From: Anaerolineales bacterium
GTDB lineage: Bacteria; Chloroflexota; Anaerolineae; 4572-78; J111
Length of the DNA stretch: 64,000 nucleotides
NCBI GenBank assembly: GCA_015075185.1
Contig: JABTUW010000004.1
Span: 124,001-188,000 of the forward strand
Reading direction: 5' to 3'
The position numbers and the translations under genes are program-made. The notes beneath the pieces were generated by a model. That model was not told the origin of the DNA. It worked only from the letters and a program-made list of their open reading frames with translations, and did no database searches. Below, in pieces: positions 7,894 through 16,142 of the stretch; positions within the stretch are counted from its first letter, which is position 1; the number at the start of each line of letters is the position of its first letter.

Positions 7894-9132
7894 TTAAATC
7901 ATTTCCAAAAATAATTCAGCAACTTCAACCCCAAATGCCGGATCGTCGACGTGCCGGGCATGCTCAAGAACAGGAATATCGGGACGCAAATCTGCCCGCA
8001 GAGCTTTCAGAAAAGCAGCATCGGCAGCGGGATTCCAGAAAACGCCGCCTTGAGGATTCGCCTCATCGGGCGGGAAATTGGGAATGGACAGCCCCTGGGT
8101 GGGATAGACGATTTTGAGCGGGCCAACCGCCTCGTTCAGCCGCATGGCAAAACGCCGCCCCAATTCGGCCATCTCCGGCTGAAGGGTTCGCACCAGGGTA
8201 AAAACCGGGTTATGGTTGTACACGGGCCGCCCGCGCAGATGGTCGGGAATTTCATGGAGCGGGCCATGGACAGTGAAATCAATGCAGCCGGGGACAACAA
8301 TTTGGGGCAGCCCCAGGCGGCCGACCACCCGCAGCCGGTTGGGTCCCCCGTTGTGGAAACCGCCGACCAGCTCGTCTGCCAGTTCATCGGTGGTGAAGTC
8401 AATCACCCCGATAAACAGCCCCTGTTCGGCCAGTTCTTCCATGGCCGGACCGCCAACCCCATTAGCGTGGAAAATGACCGCCTCGATCCCGGCCTGGGCC
8501 AGCCGTTCTTTGGCCGCCATGACCGCTTGGGTGGTATTGCCCAACATAGTCATAGCCAGGTAGCGATGCTCGGTTTTTAGGTCAGCGATGTGGCCGTGAG
8601 CGAGCATTCCGGCCAGGGCCGCCGCCATATTGTCAAAGAGGGTCTGGGAGATGGGGTTAAGGCCCAAAATGTCAACGATGGAATGAATGACCATCACATC
8701 GCGCAGGCCCATCAACGGGCCAAAGTGACGCTTGCCGGAAGCAATCGGCGTGGCCAGCAATTTAGGCACGCCGACCGGCAGGGCTTGCATGGCATATGCG
8801 CCCAATACCGCCCCTTCAGCCCCGCCAAGGCAGGCCACCCCTTGCAAGCGGCCGGCGGCGTACAGGTCCAAAACCACCTGGCGCACCCCTTTCATCATTT
8901 GGTGGACGGCCGTGCCGCGACTGTCTGCCTGGCGCAGCACATTAATCGTGCTGCCGGCAGCCTGGGCCACCACTTCCCGCCGAAAATCCGGCTCAATGTC
9001 CAGCGGCTCGCCAAGGATGCCGGAATCAATGACCAACGTCTTCAACCCCAAATCGCGGCAGCGGTCACGCAAGTAGGCAATCTCCGGCCCTTTGGTATCA
9101 AGCGTACCGATCAGGGCTACAGTTTTAGACAT
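7894..9132 (-). CDS. Tm-1-like ATP-binding domain protein (UPF0261)
   Basis: A 412-residue homologue of the UPF0261 family, named for the N-terminal domain of the tomato Tm-1 resistance protein. N-terminal motif KTVALIGTLDTKGPEIAYLRD is typical, followed by GGAEGAVLGAYAMQALPVGVPK and HANGVGGPAMEELAEQG. Start at ATG 9132 follows GAGGAG; an upstream GTG/ATG-like extension to 9180 would include this ribosome site. It is 60 bp from the TIM-barrel isomerase gene upstream on the same strand. In many genomes such genes sit with sugar or polyol catabolism genes, as here. The biochemical function is not known to me. Confidence 0.85.
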   Translation of the reverse strand: MSKTVALIGTLDTKGPEIAYLRDRCRDLGLKTLVIDSGILGEPLDIEPDFRREVVAQAAGSTINVLRQADSRGTAVHQMMKGVRQVVLDLYAAGRLQGVACLGGAEGAVLGAYAMQALPVGVPKLLATPIASGKRHFGPLMGLRDVMVIHSIVDILGLNPISQTLFDNMAAALAGMLAHGHIADLKTEHRYLAMTMLGNTTQAVMAAKERLAQAGIEAVIFHANGVGGPAMEELAEQGLFIGVIDFTTDELADELVGGFHNGGPNRLRVVGRLGLPQIVVPGCIDFTVHGPLHEIPDHLRGRPVYNHNPVFTLVRTLQPEMAELGRRFAMRLNEAVGPLKIVYPTQGLSIPNFPPDEANPQGGVFWNPAADAAFLKALRADLRPDIPVLEHARHVDDPAFGVEVAELFLEMI

Positions 9133-9192
9133 AGTCTCCTCTTGACAGGGTAACAGGGTAACAAAGTTGCAGGGGAACAACTTGTTTCCTGG

Positions 9193-10095
9193 CTACCTGC
9201 CGTTCGCTTTTTTAATCGCGTGCTTGAGGGTCTTGGCCGAAATTTCGACCAGCCAGCTATAGAACTCGTCGGAGAGGACGCCGCTGCTGTGGCTTTCGAT
9301 GAACATGAGTTGTTCGGGGGTCAATTCAGCTTCGGCGGCGGCCATGGCGTTCTTGTAGGGGTTAGCCGGGGTGCGGTCCAGGGGAGGGACAAATTCGACT
9401 GACAGGGCGCTGTTATAGCCGGCCGCTTTGAGGGTCGTTACCAGGCGCACCCAGTCATAACTACCCTGGCCGCAGGCCATGCGGTTGTTGTCGGCCGCGT
9501 GGAAGTTGACCAGTTTTTTGCCGGTATTCAGGATGGCCTGGTACATGTCGGCTTCTTCAATATTAATATGGAACGCATCGAGGCAGACGCCGCAGTTGGG
9601 GCCGACTTCAGCGGCCAGCAAAAGAGCCTGATCGTGGCGATTGAGGAAGTTGGTTTCAAAACGATTGATCGGCTCCAGCCCCAGAACAACGCCCGCTTTC
9701 TCGCTATGAGCATAGATCTCTTTCAGCCCTTCGACGGCCCACTGCCACTCTTCTTCCGGGCTGGCCATTGCCTTCACCTTCCCAACCTGGGAGGGAACAA
9801 CCGTCATCTCGCGGCCTTCTAACTCTTTGACCATGGTGACGCAGTCTTTGATATACTGCACCGTGCTGGCCCGTGCCGCTTCGTCGGCGTGAATCAGGTC
9901 ACGCCCTTCAAACATCAGTGACACCGAGCCAAAGCAGTTGAGCTGGTACTCCCTGAGCAGCTTAAGTACATCTTTGGTCTTATATTTTGCTGGCTCGCCT
10001 TCGATCTCGATGCTGTCGTAGCCATATTTAGCCAGCCGCCGTATAGTTGTTTCAATTGGCTCGGCCCGCATCCAGTTGTGCATTGAAATAAACAT
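9193..10095 (-). CDS. sugar phosphate isomerase/epimerase, TIM barrel
   Basis: A 300-residue xylose-isomerase-like TIM-barrel protein (AP endonuclease family 2 fold). Candidate metal ligands in order are Glu of LEPINRFETN, Asp of VCLDAFHIN, His of VNFHAADNN and Glu of LSVEFVPP, the pattern seen in D-tagatose/D-psicose 3-epimerases and IolE-like enzymes. It begins at ATG 10095 after an AGGAGG-type site (GTAACCTCCTCG on the plus strand). It belongs to the sugar/polyol cluster controlled by the GntR gene, but a terminator at 10325-10358 separates it from the upstream genes, so it may have its own promoter in the 313-bp gap. Exact substrate unknown. Confidence 0.85.
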   Translation of the reverse strand: MFISMHNWMRAEPIETTIRRLAKYGYDSIEIEGEPAKYKTKDVLKLLREYQLNCFGSVSLMFEGRDLIHADEAARASTVQYIKDCVTMVKELEGREMTVVPSQVGKVKAMASPEEEWQWAVEGLKEIYAHSEKAGVVLGLEPINRFETNFLNRHDQALLLAAEVGPNCGVCLDAFHINIEEADMYQAILNTGKKLVNFHAADNNRMACGQGSYDWVRLVTTLKAAGYNSALSVEFVPPLDRTPANPYKNAMAAAEAELTPEQLMFIESHSSGVLSDEFYSWLVEISAKTLKHAIKKANGR

Positions 10096-10324
10096 GGGGT
10101 GTAACCTCCTCGTATTTGAATTAAGTTGGATTTGCGCTTTACGTCGAGCTAAGACTGCGGGTCTATTGAATCACGTCCCAGACTGCGTAATTTTGCTCAA
10201 TCAAGTTACGGGTAGCGTAGTATAATTTTTCAATCCGGTCAAACGCAGTCACGGTTTCGGTTGAGTTATACATTTGGGCAAGTGCAGCGAGAGGGGCGGA
10301 TAGCAAAAATATCAGTGAAATTTA

Positions 10325-10358
10325 GAAAAAAATGCCCCCGGATCTCTCCAGGGGCACT
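10325..10358 (-). terminator. intrinsic terminator inside the sugar cluster
   Basis: On the minus strand GTGCCCCTGG...CCGGGGGCA closes a hairpin followed by TTTTTTTC. It lies about 50 bases past the stop of the upstream isomerase gene. The remaining 10096-10324 gap shows no gene. Confidence 0.75.
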
Positions 10359-10408
10359 TGAAGTTAAGGTATTGAATGGATCTTTATACGGTCCACTCAG
10401 ACATTTTT

Positions 10409-11446
10409 TTACTCACTCCAGCCGTGAGCGTCGCGAACCTTAAGCATAACAGCGAGGATGTCGTTCCATGTCTGCTGCTTGAGCATGACCTCGTTGGGGA
10501 ACATACAGCCATCCCAGCAGATATGCTTAAAGGCTTTGGTCAGATTGCCCTGCTCGTCACGCAGCCAATGGCCGGCGTCGCGGGGAATATCCAGCTTGCC
10601 GTTAGGGTCCGTTGCCAGACAATGCCGCCCGGTCTTGTCGTGCGAGCCGGTTCCATGCACCGTGGCGTCATTCTGGGCAACATGAAAATCAATCGTCCAG
10701 GGGCGCAGCGCGGCGGTCATTTTGCGCAGGCCGGCCTGCAACGCCTCGGTGTCGCTCCAGTCAAAATCTTCAGGCAGTATTCTTTGCTCAGGGGCGTTGT
10801 AGCCAAGCAGGTAGAGCAGGGTATGGGCCATGTCCGCCTGGAAACCGATGTTGGGTCGGTCAACCCGCTCTAGCAAATCTACCATATCTTTCCAGTTGTG
10901 CATGCCGCCCCAGCAGATTTCGCCTTCGGCGGCCAGTTTTTCGCCAAAATCGGCGGCAGTGTCACACGCCTGGCGGAAGACCTCGGCTATTTTCTTCTGA
11001 TTCCCCACCGGATCCTTGGCCCACTCTACCGGGCTAACCGAGGAGTCAATGCGGACAACGCCGTAGGGCCGGATGCCCAGATCGGTCAACTTCCTGGCGA
11101 TGCTGGAAGCTTTCTTGACCTGGGTCAGAAATTTCTCCACTTTTTCCGGACTGCCCAGCGTTGAGCCGTCCCAAACCGGGGCGACGACCGAGCCGACGAC
11201 AAAGCCCATCCCGCCAATCTTGTCGGCCAATTCTTTGATTCCATCATCGGACACGTCAATGCTGGTGTGCGGGTCGGCCAGAAACAGGTCCACCCCGTCA
11301 AACTTCTTCCCGTCCACTTCCGCCTTGGCCGTGAGGTTCAGCATGGTATCCAGATCAATCGCCGGTTCGGAGTCCGATCCCTTCCCGACCAATCCCGGCC
11401 ACATGGCATTGTGGAGTTTCGGATACTCGTTGTTCGTCATTTTCAC
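10409..11446 (-). CDS. xylose-isomerase-like TIM-barrel protein
   Basis: A 345-residue protein of the sugar phosphate isomerase/epimerase superfamily, only distantly like its downstream neighbour. Likely metal ligands include Glu/His in GEICWGGMHNW, Asp in GFQADMAHTL, His in IDFHVAQND and a late Asp in HICWDGCMF. The N-terminus KLHNAMWPGLVGKG resembles proteins found beside Gfo/Idh dehydrogenases in polyol clusters. It follows the Gfo/Idh gene by 66 bp on the same strand and ends before the terminator at 10325. It probably isomerises the keto product of a dehydrogenase; the substrate cannot be named. Confidence 0.8.
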   Translation of the reverse strand: MKMTNNEYPKLHNAMWPGLVGKGSDSEPAIDLDTMLNLTAKAEVDGKKFDGVDLFLADPHTSIDVSDDGIKELADKIGGMGFVVGSVVAPVWDGSTLGSPEKVEKFLTQVKKASSIARKLTDLGIRPYGVVRIDSSVSPVEWAKDPVGNQKKIAEVFRQACDTAADFGEKLAAEGEICWGGMHNWKDMVDLLERVDRPNIGFQADMAHTLLYLLGYNAPEQRILPEDFDWSDTEALQAGLRKMTAALRPWTIDFHVAQNDATVHGTGSHDKTGRHCLATDPNGKLDIPRDAGHWLRDEQGNLTKAFKHICWDGCMFPNEVMLKQQTWNDILAVMLKVRDAHGWSE

Positions 11447-11512
11447 TTTCTCCTGTTAAGGTAAGTTTATCATTAAAATATTTTTAGCGCCGCCGGAAAA
11501 AAGCTGCGCTGT

Positions 11513-12655
11513 TTAATTTTCAACCTGCACCCACTGCCCGCTTTTGCCCGAACTAAGAATGGCGTCGCAGACATTCTGAGTTATCAACGCATTCTCAAAG
11601 TCCGGCTGGGTCACTTCGCCCGTTTCCAGGCCTTTCAGGAAATCGGCCACCTGATGGATAAACGAATGTTCAAACCCAATCTGCAGTCCGGGGACCCACC
11701 AATGGTCCATGTAGGGATGGTCGCCGCCGTTGTCACTAACGTGGATGGAACGCCAGCCGCGCAGCTTGCCTTCGTCGCGGTGGTCAAAGTATTCCAGGCG
11801 GTGTGCATCATGCAGGTCCCACTTGATGGAAGCGTGCTGCCCATTGATCTCAAAGGTGTAGAGCGCTTTATGGCCGCGGGCATAGCGGGTTGCTTCGAAC
11901 AGGCCGAGCGACCCATTGGCAAAATCGCACATAAAGAGAGAGGCATCGTCTATCCCAACAGGTTCGACCTTGCCTGTAAGATTATGGAAACGCTCCTTGA
12001 CAAAGGTTTCGGTCCGGGCCGAGACGCGGCTGATGCCGCCATTGAGCCAGATGGCGGTGTCAATGCAGTGGGCCAGGAGGTCGCCGGTAACGCCGGAACC
12101 GGCCGCGTTCACATCGAGCCGCCACAAGGCCTGGCCGCCCTGCGGCAGGTCCGTGGAAATCGTCCAGTCTTGCAGGAAGTTGGCCCGATAGTGGTAAATC
12201 CGACCCAGCTTGCCTTCATCAATGATCTGTTTGGCCAGGGTAACTGCCGGGACACGCCGGTAGTTGTACCAGACCATGTTGGGCACGCCGGCCTTCTTGA
12301 CCGCCTCCACCATCTCCCGGCCCTCTATACCATTCATCGCCAACGGTTTATCAGTCAATACCATTTTGCCGGCGGCGGCGGCAGCCACGGCGATCTCACA
12401 ATGCACATTGTTGGGGGCGGCGATGTCTATCACGTCTATATCGTCGCGCTCCACCAATTTGCGCCAGTCAGTCTCGTAACTTTCCCAGCCCGCACTGTTA
12501 GCAAAGGCACGCACATTCTCTTCATTGCGGGCGCAGGCAGCCTTCAACACCGGTTGATATTTCAGATCAAAGAAGTGGTTCGCCTGGCGAAACGCATTCG
12601 AATGCGCCCGCCCCATGAACCCATAGCCGATAAGGCCAATATTCAATTTTTTCAT
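11513..12655 (-). CDS. Gfo/Idh/MocA family oxidoreductase
   Basis: NAD(P)-dependent sugar or polyol dehydrogenase of 380 residues. The Rossmann motif is GLIGYGFMGRAHSNAF near the N-terminus; the catalytic-lysine motif is VLTDKPLAMN (EKP in most members). The C-terminal half is the usual alpha/beta substrate domain, with DLLAHCIDTAIWL. It lies 28 bp downstream of the GntR regulator gene and is most likely in its operon. A second, dissimilar Gfo/Idh gene is divergent at 13599. Substrate likely a sugar, inositol or derivative by context. Confidence 0.9.
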   Translation of the reverse strand: MKKLNIGLIGYGFMGRAHSNAFRQANHFFDLKYQPVLKAACARNEENVRAFANSAGWESYETDWRKLVERDDIDVIDIAAPNNVHCEIAVAAAAAGKMVLTDKPLAMNGIEGREMVEAVKKAGVPNMVWYNYRRVPAVTLAKQIIDEGKLGRIYHYRANFLQDWTISTDLPQGGQALWRLDVNAAGSGVTGDLLAHCIDTAIWLNGGISRVSARTETFVKERFHNLTGKVEPVGIDDASLFMCDFANGSLGLFEATRYARGHKALYTFEINGQHASIKWDLHDAHRLEYFDHRDEGKLRGWRSIHVSDNGGDHPYMDHWWVPGLQIGFEHSFIHQVADFLKGLETGEVTQPDFENALITQNVCDAILSSGKSGQWVQVEN

Positions 12656-12683
12656 AATAGTCTCCTATCTATTTTAAAAATGG

Positions 12684-13388
12684 TTAACTTCTGGCCAAAC
12701 GCTTGACCATGTTTTCTCTCAGGGCTTTGATGTGCTCCCGCATGAGGTGTTCAGCCGTTGAGCCATCACCCGCTAAAATAGCTTCAATAATTTGTCTATG
12801 TTCAAGGGAACCATCAATGAGGTACTGATCTGTGACCCGGTTATCAGCGCCGACCTTTTGCATCCGATTCCTGGCCTGCATCGTCAGTTGTCCCAGCAAG
12901 CGGTTAGGGCAGGAATTATTGAGCGTTTCATGCCATTTTATGTCTATTTTAGACCAGGCGGCGCGATCTCCCCTCCTGGCGGCGTGTTCCAACTCCTGAG
13001 TGAGGGTTTGGAGAACCTCTCGCTGCCGGGGAGGCAGGGATTCAGCCGCCAGCCGGACGACTTCCGGCTCTAGCAGCTCTCGGACGTGGATAGCATCAAA
13101 AATATCTTGCATTGAGGGAGCAGCGACGGTAATCGCCCGGCCGGGGATGATGTGGACCAGACCTTCCTGGGCGAGTTGCTGCAAAGCTTCCCGGACAGGA
13201 GTCCGGCTGATGCCCAATGCTTTGGAAATGCGGGTTTCGGAGAGAGGATCGCCAGGTTCCAGGCTGGCGTGGGTAATGGCTTCCTGGATGCGTTCATAGG
13301 CCACCTGGCGCAGCAAACGGGAGTCGGACTCGTCAATATGGTCCATCCCCATCAGGTATTGTTCCAATTTGTCCATCCCGTTGGCCAC
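12684..13388 (-). CDS. GntR family regulator, FCD (FadR-like) subgroup
   Basis: A 234-residue transcription factor. The winged helix-turn-helix spans about 22-90 (ETRISKALGISRTPVREALQQLAQEGLV). The FCD ligand-binding domain follows, with metal-site candidates in HVRELLEPEVV, KWHETLNN, SLEHRQIIEAI and REHIKAL. FCD regulators usually sense a sugar acid or organic acid and repress the adjacent catabolic genes. It is first in a minus-strand unit with a Gfo/Idh gene and is divergent from another. Its promoter has a perfect TTGACA-17-TATTAT arrangement with palindromes lying on it (13432-13480), which suggests autoregulation. Confidence 0.92.
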   Translation of the reverse strand: MANGMDKLEQYLMGMDHIDESDSRLLRQVAYERIQEAITHASLEPGDPLSETRISKALGISRTPVREALQQLAQEGLVHIIPGRAITVAAPSMQDIFDAIHVRELLEPEVVRLAAESLPPRQREVLQTLTQELEHAARRGDRAAWSKIDIKWHETLNNSCPNRLLGQLTMQARNRMQKVGADNRVTDQYLIDGSLEHRQIIEAILAGDGSTAEHLMREHIKALRENMVKRLARS

Positions 13389-13431
13389 TTATGAACACTC
13401 CCCTTGTATTCATATTCTTGTAGTATTTAAG

Positions 13432-13483
13432 TTGTATACAGGTAGTATGGGGCAATAATACAATATTTGGCTAATATTGTCAA
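13432..13483 (-). promoter_or_regulatory. GntR promoter with operator-like palindromes
   Basis: On the minus strand: -35 TTGACA (13483-13478), 17-bp spacer, -10 TATTAT (13460-13455). An inverted repeat ACAATATT/AATATTGT (13460-13467, 13473-13480) spans the spacer. A second palindrome, TTGTATACA (13432-13440), lies about ten bases past the predicted start and is flanked by two TAGTAT words. TTGTATACAA-like sites are typical for FCD-type GntR proteins. Confidence 0.68.
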
Positions 13484-13503
13484 AATCGTCGTTTGGGTGT
13501 ATA

Positions 13504-13557
13504 AATCAGTAGCCAGTAATCCGTAGTCAGACTTTTTCTGACTGCTGGCTACTGATT
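13504..13557. repeat. CAGTAGCCAG hairpin repeat in 5' leader
   Basis: AATCAGTAGCCAG (13504-13516) and CTGGCTACTGATT (13545-13557) form a 13-bp stem enclosing TAGTCAGA/TCTGACTG. It lies 42 bases before the ATG at 13599. The same words recur at 63150-63232. Confidence 0.65.
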
Positions 13558-13598
13558 ACTACCTTACTTATTTTTATACCAAAGGAGGTATCTCTCAC

Positions 13599-14780
13599 AT
13601 GGTTAGTGGTAAAGAGGAAGTAGCTAAATTGCAGCGCAAGTTAAAATTTGGCATGATCGGCGGGGGGCGCGATGCCTTCATTGGCGCGGTGCATCGCCGG
13701 GCGGCCATCTCTGATGGTTTCACCGAATTTGTGGCCGGCGCCCTCTCCAGCGACCCTGGCAAGGCCAAGCTTTCGGGTGCGGATCTGTTGTTGGCCCCGG
13801 AACGCAACTACGGCACGTGGCAAGAGATGCTGGAAAAAGAAAGCAAGCTGCCTGAAGGCGAGCGGATTGACTATGTCTCCATTGTGACGCCCAATCACGC
13901 CCACTTTGCGCCGGCGCTGGCCTTTGTCGAGGCCGGGTTCAATGTTGTTCTGGACAAGCCCATGGTCCACAGCAGCGAACAGGCCCAGAAGCTGATTGAG
14001 GCAGTGGAAAAGAATAAAGTTGTCTTTGGCGTCACCCATAACTACACCGGCTACCCCATGGTCAAGGAAGCGCGTGACTGGGTCAAGTCCGGCAAATTGG
14101 GCAAGATCCAGCGGGTGGTGGTGGAATATACACAAGGCTGGCTGCTAACTAAACTTGAGGATGAAGGGCACAAGGGGGCCAGTTGGCGCACCGACCCGGC
14201 TCGCTCCGGTATTGCCGGGGCCGTCGGCGACATTGGTTCCCACTGCGAAAACCTGGTCAGCTACATCACCGGGCTGGAACTGGATGAAATCTCCGCCGAT
14301 TTGAATACCTTTGTACCCGGCCGCCGCCTGGACGACGATGCCAGCGTACTGCTGCGCTTCAATAACGGCGCACGGGGGGTGCTGTGGGTCTCTCAAATTG
14401 CCGCCGGTGAGGAAAATCACCTGACTATTCGGGTCTACGGCACCGAGGGTGGGCTTTTCTGGGACCAGGAGCACCCCAACCAGCTTCGCTTCATTCCCCC
14501 CAGCGGGCCGGTTCAGGTTTACAGCCGGGCTAACGGCGTCTTTTCCGCCGCCGCGGCCCGCGCGACCCATCTCCCTTCGGGACACCCGGAAGCCTTCTTT
14601 GAAGCCTTTGGCAATATTTATATGAACGTGGGCGATACTATCCGAGCCAAACTGGCCGGCCGCGAACCGAGCGAGCTTGAACTGGATTTCCCCTCCGTTT
14701 ATGACGGCGCGCGCGGGGTCAAGTTCATCGAGAAGGTGGTCGAGAGCAGCAAGAGCAGCCAAAAGTGGACTAAGTTTTAA
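13599..14780 (+). CDS. Gfo/Idh/MocA family oxidoreductase
   Basis: A second NAD(P)-dependent dehydrogenase of the family, 393 residues, divergent from the GntR regulator. Dinucleotide site is GMIGGGRDAFIGAVHRRAA; the catalytic motif is VVLDKPMVHS with Lys in the EKP position; DIGSHCENLVSYITG follows in the substrate domain. Start at ATG 13599 follows AAAGGAGG at a rather long spacing. It would share the regulatory region 13400-13590 with the repressor gene, the usual layout for a local regulator and its target. A strong hairpin terminator follows at 14825. Confidence 0.9.
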   Translation: MVSGKEEVAKLQRKLKFGMIGGGRDAFIGAVHRRAAISDGFTEFVAGALSSDPGKAKLSGADLLLAPERNYGTWQEMLEKESKLPEGERIDYVSIVTPNHAHFAPALAFVEAGFNVVLDKPMVHSSEQAQKLIEAVEKNKVVFGVTHNYTGYPMVKEARDWVKSGKLGKIQRVVVEYTQGWLLTKLEDEGHKGASWRTDPARSGIAGAVGDIGSHCENLVSYITGLELDEISADLNTFVPGRRLDDDASVLLRFNNGARGVLWVSQIAAGEENHLTIRVYGTEGGLFWDQEHPNQLRFIPPSGPVQVYSRANGVFSAAAARATHLPSGHPEAFFEAFGNIYMNVGDTIRAKLAGREPSELELDFPSVYDGARGVKFIEKVVESSKSSQKWTKF

Positions 14781-14824
14781 ACATCTATTTCTTCTCTCGC
14801 TTTCGGCGGGAGGAAGCAAAACCA

Positions 14825-14860
14825 AAAAGGGCCAACCGCTGCAGGTTGGCCCTTTTAGTT
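14825..14860. terminator. strong intrinsic terminator, 13-bp stem
   Basis: AAAAGGGCCAACC (14825-14837) pairs perfectly with GGTTGGCCCTTTT (14844-14856) around a six-base loop. The arms supply A and T tracts on both sides, so it may act in both directions. Confidence 0.82.
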
Positions 14861-14884
14861 TCTGTTGGCATTTCATAAATTACT

Positions 14885-15000
14885 CCGAAAATACACCCTG
14901 AGTAGGCCGAGCGAAGCGAGTGCCGTACCGAAGGGTGTATTTTCGGGCCGATTTCGCACACTGAGTGTCCCCAAGGTGTATCGAAGCGTGCGAAATCGGC
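14885..15000. repeat. two adjacent CTGAGT...CGAAG palindromic elements
   Basis: Element 1: CCGAAAATACACCCT (14885-14899) pairs with its exact complement at 14932-14946 around a core CTGAGTAGGCCGAG...GCCGTACCGAAG. Element 2: GCCGATTTCGCAC (14947-14959) pairs with 14988-15000 around CTGAGTGTCCCC...GTGTATCGAAG. The cores are alike but the outer arms differ and remain fully complementary. A related core is at 18541-18579. Confidence 0.75.
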
Positions 15001-15057
15001 AAATATCAACAGAACCTGGTTTCGTCTTTTAAGCGCTATTGCGATAAATTTGAGCGG

Positions 15058-16113
15058 TCAGACTAACTCACAGCAGTATTCCGGCGCCGGCAGGGCCGTT
15101 TCAGTTTCCTTCAGCTCTCTGGCCGTTCGCTCGCCGGCCTCGACCTCGTACTGGTGCATCAACTCAATAAATTCTTCCGGGCGGGTGCATGTCACCAGCC
15201 GGGCCTTGACCTGGGCAATGTGGGCCAGGCCGCGCACATATTTAACCACGTGCTTGCGGAACAGGATCAGGCCGCGTTCCTCGCCGTAGAACTCCAGCAT
15301 CAAATTTAAGTGGCGGTGGATCAATTTTGACTTCTCGGCCAGCGTCACCTCGTGGAGATCCTTGCGCTGGAAAATCCAGGGGTTGCCGATGGCGGCGCGG
15401 GCGATCATAACGCCATCACAGCCGGTGTAGCGCTTAATCCGCTCGATGTCGGCCACGCAGGTGACGTCGCCGTTGCCGATGACCGGAATTTTGACCGACT
15501 CCTTGATTTCGGCAATGGCATCCCAGTTGGCCTGGCCGTTGTAAGCCTGAGCTTTGGTCCGCCCGTGGACGGCAATCAACGCCGCCCCGTTGTCTTCCAG
15601 CACCTTGGCCACTTCCAGGTAATTCAGCGACTGGCCGTCCCAGCCCAGGCGAATCTTGCCGGTGACCGGCACGGAGAGTGCCCGTGTCAGCCGGGAAAAA
15701 ATGCGCCCAATCTTGGCCGGCTCACGCAGCAGCGCCGCCCCGGCCCCCCGGCCCGATACCTTCGGCACCGAACAGCCCATGTTCAAATCAATAATGTCCG
15801 GGCCAAGCTGCTCGATCCGGCAGGCCGCTTCCTCGATTTTGCCCTCATCGCTGCCAAAAATCTGGAAGGTCATCGGCCGCTCGGAGGGGTCAAAATCCAG
15901 CATTTGCGCCGTGCGCTCGTTGCCATGCAAAATGCCGTCCACCGAAACAAACTCGGTATAGCTCATGGCCGAGCCATACTCGCGGCAAATGAGCCGGTAC
16001 GGTTTGTCGGAAAATCCCGCCATTGGCGACAGGATCACATCCCCATACACAGGAATATGGCGAATCATGAAGCTGGGTTTAGATTGGGTTAAGTTAATCG
16101 CTTGAGAACTCAT
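15058..16113 (-). CDS. dusB: tRNA-dihydrouridine synthase
   Basis: FMN enzyme that reduces specific uridines in the tRNA D-loop. The 351-residue TIM-barrel protein has VILSPMAGFSDKPYRLICR at the N-terminus, DIIDLNMGCSVPKVSGRGAGAALL with the conserved Cys, VTGKIRLGWD, HGRTKAQAYNGQANWD, VIGNGDVT and GVMIARAAIGNPWIF. The order and length fit the DusB group; the exact uridine position modified is not readable. ATG 16113 lacks a strong ribosome site; an internal ATG (16068) is an alternative. It lies 29 bp after the pentapeptide gene stop on the same strand. Confidence 0.92.
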   Translation of the reverse strand: MSSQAINLTQSKPSFMIRHIPVYGDVILSPMAGFSDKPYRLICREYGSAMSYTEFVSVDGILHGNERTAQMLDFDPSERPMTFQIFGSDEGKIEEAACRIEQLGPDIIDLNMGCSVPKVSGRGAGAALLREPAKIGRIFSRLTRALSVPVTGKIRLGWDGQSLNYLEVAKVLEDNGAALIAVHGRTKAQAYNGQANWDAIAEIKESVKIPVIGNGDVTCVADIERIKRYTGCDGVMIARAAIGNPWIFQRKDLHEVTLAEKSKLIHRHLNLMLEFYGEERGLILFRKHVVKYVRGLAHIAQVKARLVTCTRPEEFIELMHQYEVEAGERTARELKETETALPAPEYCCELV

Positions 16114-16142
16114 TTTTCTGAATTGTTACGGCTCGGTTTAGC

